A stretch of DNA of 5,957 bases from assembly GCA_012798185.1 (NCBI GenBank), contig JAAZNS010000284.1, positions 1 through 5,957 of the forward strand, given 5' to 3'. The position numbers and the translations under genes are program-made. The stretch comes from Chloroflexota bacterium (GTDB taxonomy: Bacteria; Chloroflexota; Anaerolineae; Anaerolineales; UBA4823). Below, in pieces: positions 1 to 5,834 of this stretch. The notes beneath the pieces were generated by a model. The model saw only the letters and a list, made by a program, of their open reading frames with translations. It was not told where the DNA came from and did not search any database. Position 1 is the first letter of the stretch. Every line of letters starts with the position of its first letter.

Positions 1-57
1 ATTGCCCGGTCTGAGAAATTGGATGGTCATGCCAATGCCGCGGAGAAAAGACTATGA
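1..57 (+). CDS. hisD: Histidinol dehydrogenase, C-terminal end (partial, runs off the left edge)
   Basis: Reading from base 1, the open frame gives 18 residues (IARSEKLDGHANAAEKRL) and then TGA at 55-57. The pattern of a helix ending in Glu-x-Leu-x-x-His-x-x-Ala-x-x-x-Arg is the usual C-terminal signature of histidinol dehydrogenase, which oxidises L-histidinol to L-histidine with two NAD+ in the cytoplasm. The His at codon 10 (bases 28-30) aligns with the C-terminal zinc-ligand histidine of the family (His419 in the E. coli enzyme). The stop overlaps the hisC start as ATGA, which fits the common hisD-hisC order. Only the tail is present, so completeness of the gene cannot be judged. Identification rests on a short stretch plus context. 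Confidence 0.85.
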   Translation: MARSEKLDGHANAAEKRL

Positions 58-1151
58 AAACTTCTTCCCGTTTCGATGATATTGCCCCATATGAATTTAC
101 AGAATCTGCAATAATCTTAGCAGCCCGGTTGGGGCTGAAACCCGATCAGATCCTTAAATTGGACCTGAATGAAAACCTTTTCGGTGCTTCTCCCCTTGCT
201 TTGCAGGCACTCGCTAACCTTTCCTGTGCACACTTTTATTCAGATGCAGACTGTTCCGAGTTGCGGAATGCCTTATCAGATTTTACTGGCGCTCCTGCGG
301 AAACTATATTAATCGGGAACGGTGCTGATGAATTGATCGATCTCACAGCCAATGTTATGCTGGATGCTGGCGATAGTGTGATCATATGCCCGCCTGCTTT
401 CAGTATGTATTCGGTGTGCACATCACTACATCAGGGACGAATCATTGAAGTACCCCGCCTCTCTGATTTCCAATTAGACATGGCTTCCATCTCAACTGTG
501 GTTGAACAAGAACACCCCAAGATGATATATATCACCTCCCCTAACAACCCGGATGGTTGTTTGATTAATCCAAAAGATATCGATACATTGCTTAACTTAC
601 CCATTCTAGTTGTACTCGACGAGGCATACATCGAATTCAGCGAAGGTGGCGGCACTTTTGGACAACAAAATTCCCGCATACGTGAAGTCATTGAACGGAA
701 AAATTTAGCTGTATTGCGGACATTCAGTAAATGGGCTGGATTGGCAGGGTTAAGAATAGGTTATGGGGCTTTTCCAGACTGGCTGGTACCAGTGTTATGG
801 AAAGTGAAATTGCCATATAACATCAATGCTGCAGCTGAAGCTGCTGCCTTGGCATCTTTGCGGGATTTGGATATTCTTGCTGAACGCATTAGCATTATTC
901 AAAATGAGCGAAAACGCATGATCGATGCATTGGCGCGTTTACCCTATATACTCCCTTATTCCTCTCAAGCAAATTTCTTGTTATGCCGTATTATCGGACG
1001 GAGTGCCGCTGATCTCTTTCAAATTTTGCTGAAAAAGGGCATATTAATACGTTATTTTGGAATGCCGCCATTGACCGAATACATCCGCATCAGCATTGGA
1101 CGCCCCCAGGATAATGACCGGCTATTACAAGCATTGGAGGAAGAAGCATGA
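54..1151 (+). CDS. hisC: Histidinol-phosphate aminotransferase (PLP-dependent, fold type I)
   Basis: This 365-residue protein has the usual length for HisC. It transaminates imidazole acetol phosphate with glutamate to give L-histidinol phosphate. Visible motifs in order are LDLNENLFGASP (about 36-47, the N-terminal substrate region), GNGADELI (88-95, near the PLP phosphate), SPNNPDG (162-168, with the Asn that contacts the PLP ring oxygen), VVLDEAYIEF (187-195, with Asp189 bonding the pyridine nitrogen), RTFSKWAGLAGLRIGYG (222-238, with Lys226 as the Schiff-base lysine), and IRISIG (344-349, with the Arg that binds the substrate acid group). All key residues are present. The ATG at 54 overlaps the hisD stop by 4 nt and has GGAG at 42-45, eight bases upstream. 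HisC-like aminotransferases can have other amino acid specificities, but the position inside a his operon settles the role. Confidence 0.97.
   Translation: MKTSSRFDDIAPYEFTESAIILAARLGLKPDQILKLDLNENLFGASPLALQALANLSCAHFYSDADCSELRNALSDFTGAPAETILIGNGADELIDLTANVMLDAGDSVIICPPAFSMYSVCTSLHQGRIIEVPRLSDFQLDMASISTVVEQEHPKMIYITSPNNPDGCLINPKDIDTLLNLPILVVLDEAYIEFSEGGGTFGQQNSRIREVIERKNLAVLRTFSKWAGLAGLRIGYGAFPDWLVPVLWKVKLPYNINAAAEAAALASLRDLDILAERISIIQNERKRMIDALARLPYILPYSSQANFLLCRIIGRSAADLFQILLKKGILIRYFGMPPLTEYIRISIGRPQDNDRLLQALEEEA
1136..1140 (+). promoter_or_regulatory. Strong ribosome binding site for hisB inside the end of hisC
   Basis: GGAGG lies seven bases before the hisB ATG at 1148, within the last codons of hisC. 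It is a close anti-16S match. Together with the ATGA overlap it supports the 1148 start and suggests translational coupling with independent loading. Confidence 0.75.
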
Positions 1152-1768
1152 AACCCATTGAACATACCTCAAAGCTGCTTAAACGTACTGCGCAAATTGA
1201 ACGTAAAACTCGCGAAACCCACATTAAGGTAAATCTCGATATTGATGGAAAAGGTATCAGCGATATTAAAACCGGAATCGGGTTCTTGGATCATATGCTT
1301 ACTCAAATTGCCGTTCATGGCCTATTCAACCTGACCATACTTGCCAAGGGTGATTTGGATGTGGATTGCCATCATACAGTGGAAGATATTGCCCTGGTTT
1401 TAGGCGAAGCTTTCAACATCGCTTTAAATGACCGTAAGGGAATTGTTCGCATGGCTTCAATTACCTTACCAATGGATGATAGTCTGGCATTGGTTGCCAT
1501 TGATCTTTCTGGTCGCCCCTATGCGGTTTTCGAAGCGGAATGGCAGGGGACAACCCTGGGAACAATACCCGTTAGTCTTATCGGTCATTTCTTCGAATCG
1601 TTCGCCATTCAAGCTCAATGCAACCTGCACGCGCAGGTTCTTTATGGAAAAGATGACCATCATAAGGCAGAAGCCTTATTCAAAGGTTTGGGAAGAGTAT
1701 TAGATACAGCTACCCTCATCGACCCCCGCCGCGGTGATGTTGTCCCATCCAGCAAAGGTATGATATGA
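1148..1768 (+). CDS. hisB: Imidazoleglycerol-phosphate dehydratase (monofunctional HisB)
   Basis: The 206-residue protein dehydrates imidazole glycerol phosphate to imidazole acetol phosphate and depends on bound Mn2+. Family metal and active-site motifs are all visible: GFLDHML (45-51), HG (57-58), DCHHTVED (73-80), GHFFESFA (146-153), NLHA (159-162) and DDHHKAEALFKGLGR (169-183). The C-terminal PSSKG (200-204) is the conserved substrate-binding tail. The two similar halves with paired His-His motifs are typical of IGPD. The length matches monofunctional IGPD with about ten extra N-terminal residues. There is no fused HAD phosphatase domain as in the enteric bifunctional HisB, so the histidinol-phosphate phosphatase step must be supplied elsewhere. 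The gene overlaps hisC and hisH by ATGA at both ends. Confidence 0.97.
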   Translation: MKPIEHTSKLLKRTAQIERKTRETHIKVNLDIDGKGISDIKTGIGFLDHMLTQIAVHGLFNLTILAKGDLDVDCHHTVEDIALVLGEAFNIALNDRKGIVRMASITLPMDDSLALVAIDLSGRPYAVFEAEWQGTTLGTIPVSLIGHFFESFAIQAQCNLHAQVLYGKDDHHKAEALFKGLGRVLDTATLIDPRRGDVVPSSKGMI

Positions 1769-2382
1769 AACCAGCCGAAGTTATTCTGGTCAATGCAGGA
1801 ACAGGAAATCTACACTCGGTTCGCAATGCCCTGGAAAAATGCGGTTGCCGACCCATCGATACCAGCGATGCAGAAACCGTTCGCCGCGGCGGGCGGATCG
1901 TTCTTCCCGGGGTGGGTGCTTTTGCACGCTTCATGGCGGGACTGCGGCAATTTGATTTAATCGATGCACTGCAAGAAGCTGTCTGCCGCGGCGACCCGCT
2001 ATTGGGGATTTGTGTGGGCATGCAGGCGTTTTTCGAATTCAGTGAGGAAATGGGCTTCCACGATGGACTTGGATACCTTGCTGGCAGTGTGATACGCTTT
2101 CCCAATCGAGCTGGTTTAAAAGTGCCGCACACAGGCTGGAACCAGCTTCATAGAAATCATGAATCGGCACTATTCAACGGATTGAAAGACGGTTCTTTTG
2201 CATACTTTAATCATTCATATTATTGTGCTGCGTCAGATACTGCAGATATTCTGGCAATGACCGATTATGGCATTAATTTCTCCAGCATGGTGCAGCATAA
2301 AAATATTTACGGTGTACAGTTTCATCCGGAAAAAAGTCAAAAAGTTGGCTTGAAGATTTTAGAAAATTTTCTTTCTTTATGA
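1765..2382 (+). CDS. hisH: Imidazole glycerol phosphate synthase, glutaminase subunit HisH
   Basis: This is a class I glutamine amidotransferase of 205 residues, normal for HisH. It hydrolyses glutamine and passes ammonia to the HisF barrel. The catalytic triad is visible: Cys83 in GICVGMQ (81-87), and His187 and Glu189 in QFHPEKSQ (185-192). LPGVGAF (47-53) is the conserved oxyanion-strand region. HTGWN (122-126) and YFNHSYY (147-153) correspond to the HisH signatures usually seen as HMGWN and YFVHSYY, which separates it from other glutaminases. The start lies in an ATGA overlap with the hisB stop, with AAAGG at 1754-1758. Its partner hisF is two genes downstream, separated by hisA, which is a common order. 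Confidence 0.96.
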   Translation: MKPAEVILVNAGTGNLHSVRNALEKCGCRPIDTSDAETVRRGGRIVLPGVGAFARFMAGLRQFDLIDALQEAVCRGDPLLGICVGMQAFFEFSEEMGFHDGLGYLAGSVIRFPNRAGLKVPHTGWNQLHRNHESALFNGLKDGSFAYFNHSYYCAASDTADILAMTDYGINFSSMVQHKNIYGVQFHPEKSQKVGLKILENFLSL

Positions 2383-2386
2383 AAGG
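2381..2386 (+). promoter_or_regulatory. Ribosome binding site that decides the hisA start
   Basis: GAAAGG ends four bases before the ATG at 2391. It overlaps the hisH stop (2380-2382), so an upstream start at 2379 would place this site inside the coding sequence. No comparably good site precedes 2379, where the sequence is T-rich. Confidence 0.6.
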
Positions 2387-2390
2387 TACC

Positions 2391-3131
2391 ATGTTCTCGA
2401 TATTTCCCGCAATCGATCTGCGCTGCGGACAGGTAGTCCGCCTAAAAATGGGTGATCCGTCCCGGCAAACCAAGTATTCAGATGATCCCGCCGAAACTGC
2501 CCAGCGCTGGCTGGAAGCAGGGGCGCGTTACTTACATGTAATCAATCTCGATGGCGCTTTCCAGGAATCCGATTCAAAAAACCTGGAGGCGCTTAAAAAA
2601 ATCATTGAAACCACCTATAAATATGGCGCGAGAGTCCAGTTTGGGGGCGGTTTACGTTCCTCCGCTGCTATCGAACATGCATTTAACCTAGGAGTAAGCC
2701 GCGTCATATTGGGTACAGTGATCATCGAACAGCGGCAAGTTTTAACTGATGCACTGAAACGTTGGGGACCAGAACAGGTGGCAGCCGCATTGGATGCCCG
2801 GGATGGATTCATTCAAGTACGCGGCTGGAAAGAAGACACCCGGATGAAAGCAGTTGAGCTGGCAATCCATCTGCAAGAAGCTGGGTTACGCTGGTTAATT
2901 TTTACCGATATTACCCACGACGGCATGGGAAGCGGGATTAATCTGGATCAAACCCTTGAACTATCCAAATCCTGTTCATTACAGATTATCGCCTCTGGCG
3001 GCGCAAGCAGCTTGGACGATATCCGCCGTGTTCGGCAAGCCGGACTGGCAGGCGTGATCGTTGGTCAGGCGCTTTATTCGGGAAGCATACAGGCAGAGTA
3101 TCTATTCCAGGAAAATTTTTGGCAAAAGTAA
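2391..3131 (+). CDS. hisA: ProFAR isomerase (phosphoribosylformimino-AICAR-P isomerase)
   Basis: This TIM-barrel enzyme catalyses the Amadori-type isomerisation of ProFAR to PRFAR. From the preferred start at 2391 the protein is 246 residues and begins MFSIFPAIDLR, exactly where family members normally begin. The in-frame ATG at 2379, inside the hisH stop, would add MKGT and has a poor upstream ribosome site. Visible features are the catalytic Asp9 in PAIDLR (6-11), the phosphate-binding loop GGGLRS (85-90), the second catalytic Asp135 in ALDARDG (133-139), FTDITHDGMGSG (171-182), and the second phosphate loop IASGGASS (200-207). The two-fold half-barrel pattern is clear. Residue 12 is Cys where Gly is common. 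A dual-function PriA (with TrpF activity) cannot be excluded from sequence alone, though nothing points to it. Confidence 0.96.
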   Translation: MFSIFPAIDLRCGQVVRLKMGDPSRQTKYSDDPAETAQRWLEAGARYLHVINLDGAFQESDSKNLEALKKIIETTYKYGARVQFGGGLRSSAAIEHAFNLGVSRVILGTVIIEQRQVLTDALKRWGPEQVAAALDARDGFIQVRGWKEDTRMKAVELAIHLQEAGLRWLIFTDITHDGMGSGINLDQTLELSKSCSLQIIASGGASSLDDIRRVRQAGLAGVIVGQALYSGSIQAEYLFQENFWQK

Positions 3132-3190
3132 TTTATCATCCGATGCTTTGTGATCAGGTTCATCAGAGTTCGATTATCAGGAATAAACGA

Positions 3191-3197
3191 AGAAGGA
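3191..3197 (+). promoter_or_regulatory. Ribosome binding site for hisF
   Basis: AGAAGGA lies four bases before the ATG at 3202. It gives hisF its own strong initiation signal, consistent with hisF being the only gene in the operon that does not overlap or nearly touch its upstream neighbour. Confidence 0.7.
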
Positions 3198-3201
3198 TAA
3201 T

Positions 3202-3993
3202 ATGCTAGCAAAACGAATCATCCCTTGTCTGGATATACGCGATGGTCGCGTGGTTAAAGGCGTGAATTTTATAAATTTGCGAGATGCTGGCGACCCGGCA
3301 GAGCAAGCACACATCTACGAAGAAGCTGGCGCCGATGAGTTGGTTTTCTTGGACATTTCTGCCACACCAGAAGGTAAAGCCACCGTGGTAGATACGGTGC
3401 GCCTTGTTGCCAACCAGGTATTCATGCCGCTCACGGTTGGCGGTGGTGTCCGCACTCCCCAAGATATCCTTAAACTTCTTTTAGCCGGAGCGGATAAGGT
3501 GAGCCTGAACTCTGCCGCTGTGCGAGATCCGTTGTTGATTTCAGAAGGTGCCGACCGGTTTGGTAGTCAGTGCATTGTACTGGCGATCGATGCAAGGCTA
3601 ATTTCTTCACCCGGTCAACTGAATCGTTGGGAGGTGGTAATCGATGGAGGAAGAACGCCTACTGGTATGGATGCTGTAGAATGGGCAGTCATGGGAGTCG
3701 AGAAAGGCGCCGGGGAAATTCTTCTTACCAGTATGGATCGGGATGGCACTTTAGCGGGTTACGATCTGCCCCTCACTCAGGCAGTGACAGCAGCAGTCGC
3801 AGTTCCGGTTATTGCTTCGGGTGGCGCGGGAAAAACGGCTCACTTCGCAGAAATTCTTACAAAGGGAAACGCTGACGCTGCTCTGGCTGCCTCAATCTTT
3901 CACGACGGCATCCTTGAAATCCACGCTGTTAAACGTGAACTGGCAGCTCTGGGAATTCCAATGCGAATAGAGGAGTTTGCTTTTGACAACTGA
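3202..3993 (+). CDS. hisF: Imidazole glycerol phosphate synthase, cyclase subunit HisF
   Basis: The TIM-barrel cyclase converts PRFAR and ammonia (delivered by HisH through the barrel) to imidazole glycerol phosphate and AICAR. At 263 residues it is about ten longer than many homologues, mostly at the C-terminus. The N-terminus LAKRIIPCLDIRDGRVVKG is diagnostic, with catalytic Asp11 and ammonia-gate Lys19. Asp130 in VLAIDAR (126-132) is the second catalytic aspartate. LTVGGGVRT (77-85) and IASGGAG (204-210) bind the two substrate phosphates. GGRTPTGMDAVEWA (149-162) and LLTSMDRDGT (174-183) are further HisF signatures. It sits 70 bp after hisA, and its end overlaps hisI. Confidence 0.98.
   Translation: MLAKRIIPCLDIRDGRVVKGVNFINLRDAGDPAEQAHIYEEAGADELVFLDISATPEGKATVVDTVRLVANQVFMPLTVGGGVRTPQDILKLLLAGADKVSLNSAAVRDPLLISEGADRFGSQCIVLAIDARLISSPGQLNRWEVVIDGGRTPTGMDAVEWAVMGVEKGAGEILLTSMDRDGTLAGYDLPLTQAVTAAVAVPVIASGGAGKTAHFAEILTKGNADAALAASIFHDGILEIHAVKRELAALGIPMRIEEFAFDN
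3969..3975 (+). promoter_or_regulatory. Ribosome binding site that decides the hisI start
   Basis: AGAGGAG lies in the last codons of hisF. It is seven bases from a TTG at 3983 but only one base from the in-frame TTG at 3977, so initiation at 3983 is favoured. Confidence 0.6.
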
Positions 3994-4330
3994 CACGCTT
4001 AATCTTAAATTTGATGAAAATGGCTTGGCTCCTGCCATCGTCCAAGATGCCAATACCGGCGAGGTGCTCATGCTGGCATGGATGAACGCAGAAGCCTTGA
4101 AACTCACACTTCTCTCCCGTCAGGGTTGGTTCTGGTCGAGAAGCCGAAAAGAATTATGGCGTAAAGGCGCTACCTCTGGCAATACCTTGGAAGTACTGGA
4201 TGTCCGTATCGATTGTGATCAGGATGCACTACTTCTTAAAGTAATCCCTGCTGGACCGGCTTGCCATACAGGCAATATATCATGTTTTTATCGAAAGGTA
4301 ATCAATAATGACTATATCGAAACTCTATGA
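3983..4330 (+). CDS. hisI: Phosphoribosyl-AMP cyclohydrolase
   Basis: This small enzyme opens the adenine ring of phosphoribosyl-AMP to form ProFAR. The frame has no ATG near its beginning. TTG at 3983 is the best start by ribosome-site spacing and gives 115 residues overlapping hisF by 11 nt; TTG at 3977 would add two residues. Signatures are TGEVLMLAWMN (25-35), WSRSRKELWRKGATSGN (51-67), RIDCDQDALLL (75-85) and GPACHTG (91-97) followed by SCFYR (100-104). The metal set is intact: Cys78, Cys94 and Cys101 for zinc, and Asp77, Asp79 and Asp81 for magnesium. The 16- and 7-residue spacing of the cysteines is that of the family. HisE is not fused to it, unlike in many bacteria; hisE begins in a different frame 23 nt before this stop. 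Confidence 0.95.
   Translation: MTTDTLNLKFDENGLAPAIVQDANTGEVLMLAWMNAEALKLTLLSRQGWFWSRSRKELWRKGATSGNTLEVLDVRIDCDQDALLLKVIPAGPACHTGNISCFYRKVINNDYIETL
4294..4298 (+). promoter_or_regulatory. Ribosome binding site for hisE inside hisI
   Basis: AAAGG lies nine bases before the hisE ATG at 4308 and inside the hisI coding sequence. It supports hisE being translated from its own start and not as a fusion with HisI. Confidence 0.5.
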
Positions 4331-4586
4331 GACAATCTGTCAGCGCCGAGATAACGGGAAACTAAATGAATCTTACACAGCTTGTTTAATTGCTGAAGGC
4401 GAGGACAAAATATTAAAAAAGATCGGCGAGGAAGCCGTTGAAGTCATCCTGGCAGCTAAGGTGCAAGGAGATCAACGGTTGGTAGAAGAAGTGGCAGACC
4501 TGACCTACCATGTCCTCGTATTGCTGGCTTCTCGCCGATTGACACCCGAATTAATTCAAGCCGAACTTGAAAGGCGCGTCCGGTGA
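4308..4586 (+). CDS. hisE: Phosphoribosyl-ATP pyrophosphatase
   Basis: This 92-residue all-alpha protein of the MazG-like NTP pyrophosphohydrolase superfamily removes pyrophosphate from phosphoribosyl-ATP, the second pathway step. Family signatures are visible: SYTACLIAEGEDKILKKIGE (22-41, usually SYT-x-x-L plus KKxGEE), then EEAVEVILAAK (41-51) and EEVADLTYHVLVLL (60-73). The acidic residues Glu41, Glu42, Glu60, Glu61 and Asp64 form the usual metal-binding cluster. The length matches stand-alone HisE. The ATG lies inside hisI, giving a 23-nt overlap in another frame. The stop overlaps the GTG start of the following HAD gene. Confidence 0.95.
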   Translation: MTISKLYETICQRRDNGKLNESYTACLIAEGEDKILKKIGEEAVEVILAAKVQGDQRLVEEVADLTYHVLVLLASRRLTPELIQAELERRVR

Positions 4587-5779
4587 ATCGCCCGGTTTTT
4601 ATTTTCGATATCGACGGGGTTCTGGTTAACCCGCGAGGGTATCGTAAAGCGTCTCAAGCAACACTGGATCATTTCACCCAGCGGATTGGTATTGGTACGG
4701 TATTGCTGACTGATGAAATTCTAAATCATTTCGAAGCACATAATATTTCCAGCGAATTTGATATTGTCCCTTTATGCCTGGCAGAAATTTTCAATGAAAT
4801 TCTAACGCTTTATCCCGATATAAAACTTCCAGCCGATCTGTATCAATCTTGCGATCAATTATATAAAAATAAAATCAAGACTCCACGGTTGGATCTACCA
4901 TCCTTGGCGGAGATAATTAACAAGGTCTTGGTTGCAGGTCAATTTCCTTCTGAAGCAGCATTGAAAGCCAATTACTATGGGGCGGAACATGCACCTTTTA
5001 TTAATTTATGTTCGCATCCCCTTTTGAACAGTATTCTTGAAAACACACGAAATGTAAAACTTTCCCCAGTCACGAATATCTTTCAACAATTTGTATTGGG
5101 GAGTGAAATATTTCAAGATACTTATAAAACTCCGTCTGAAATCAAAACTAACTCATTTTTACACGATTTCGACCAGCCTCAGCTAGAAAAAGAGATTGCT
5201 GAATTGCTCTTGGAATTATGGAATAAGGGAAATATCGATATGGCTGCTTTTACCGGCAGACCATCAGCACCGGCTGACGGGAACAATAAGCCATTGCTGC
5301 CCTATTCGCCTGAAGCAAACATGGCATTGGATATCACAGGGTTATCAAGTATTCCTCTATTAGGTTTAGGTGAGGTGTATCGTTTAGCCGATCTTACCAG
5401 TTTAAATTCGGATAGCTTAGGGAAACCATCATTAATTTCATCCTTGGGGGCAATTTCAGCGGCATTATGCAGAAATGGATTTGAAGGATTATTAGCAGCC
5501 CATCGCTATATAAATCTGAGTGATGATGATTTCTTCAGGCATGTACCCGCCTTGGATATCCACCTGTTCGAAGATACACCAAGCGCTATACGTTCTACCC
5601 GTGAAGCGGTTGATATGCTGACGAAGATTGGTGCATCTTTCACTCTTCATGTCTGGGGGATAGCCAGTTCTGCGGATAAGGTGCGTTCTTTACAAGCTGC
5701 CGGGGCAATTACATTTGAGAGTATCAATAATGCTATCATCGCTGCTCTTAAAATAATAAAAACCCCTGGATACGTTTAG
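4583..5779 (+). CDS. Large-cap HAD-superfamily hydrolase; candidate histidinol-phosphate phosphatase
   Basis: This 398-residue protein shows all four HAD motifs: VFIFDIDGV (5-13; nucleophile Asp9, acid/base Asp11), AAFTGRPS (221-228; Thr224), LGKPS (279-283; Lys281), and LFEDTPSAIRS (328-338; Glu330-Asp331 binding Mg2+). About 210 residues separate motifs I and II, far more than the usual C1 cap, and include FQQFVLGSEIFQDTY (167-181). No signal peptide or membrane segment is seen, so it is probably cytoplasmic. The GTG start overlaps the hisE stop (GTGA), with GAAAGG at 4569-4574, eight bases upstream; MNRPVFIFDIDGV places the nucleophile normally. The family fold is known; the substrate is inferred. 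Monofunctional HisB leaves the histidinol-phosphate phosphatase step open and this gene is coupled to the pathway. It might instead dephosphorylate another sugar or nucleotide phosphate, or be a housekeeping passenger. HAD assignment is firm; the specific role is moderate. Confidence 0.85.
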   Translation: MNRPVFIFDIDGVLVNPRGYRKASQATLDHFTQRIGIGTVLLTDEILNHFEAHNISSEFDIVPLCLAEIFNEILTLYPDIKLPADLYQSCDQLYKNKIKTPRLDLPSLAEIINKVLVAGQFPSEAALKANYYGAEHAPFINLCSHPLLNSILENTRNVKLSPVTNIFQQFVLGSEIFQDTYKTPSEIKTNSFLHDFDQPQLEKEIAELLLELWNKGNIDMAAFTGRPSAPADGNNKPLLPYSPEANMALDITGLSSIPLLGLGEVYRLADLTSLNSDSLGKPSLISSLGAISAALCRNGFEGLLAAHRYINLSDDDFFRHVPALDIHLFEDTPSAIRSTREAVDMLTKIGASFTLHVWGIASSADKVRSLQAAGAITFESINNAIIAALKIIKTPGYV

Positions 5780-5834
5780 CGATAGTGAAAAACAATTCCT
5801 AAAAAAGGATCGGGTGAATTAATACCTGAGTTTC

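Noticed and set aside
1..57. his leader peptide or attenuator
   Set aside because: No His-codon run is present, and this stretch is the coding end of hisD. Any leader would lie upstream of the window.
1716..2132. 138-codon open frame on the minus strand across hisH
   Set aside because: It lies antisense to a clear hisH with an intact catalytic triad, and the peptide is rich in Pro, Ser and Arg with no recognisable motif, as expected of a shadow frame.
2379..2390. hisA start at the ATG inside the hisH stop codon
   Set aside because: It would add MKGT before the normal family N-terminus and has no good ribosome site upstream, while GAAAGG precisely precedes the ATG at 2391. It remains possible as a coupled start.
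3153..3181. Three ATCAG repeats in the hisA-hisF gap
   Set aside because: The units are only five bases, unevenly spaced, and expected by chance in a 70-bp AT-rich stretch.
3570..3875. 101-codon + strand frame inside hisF
   Set aside because: It is out of frame with a well-supported hisF; the peptide is dominated by Gly, Ser and Arg and has no family signature.
5797..5809. Possible terminator TCCT-AAAAA-AGGA after the HAD stop
   Set aside because: The stem is only 4 bp and no T-run follows on the + strand, so it is too weak to call as an intrinsic terminator.
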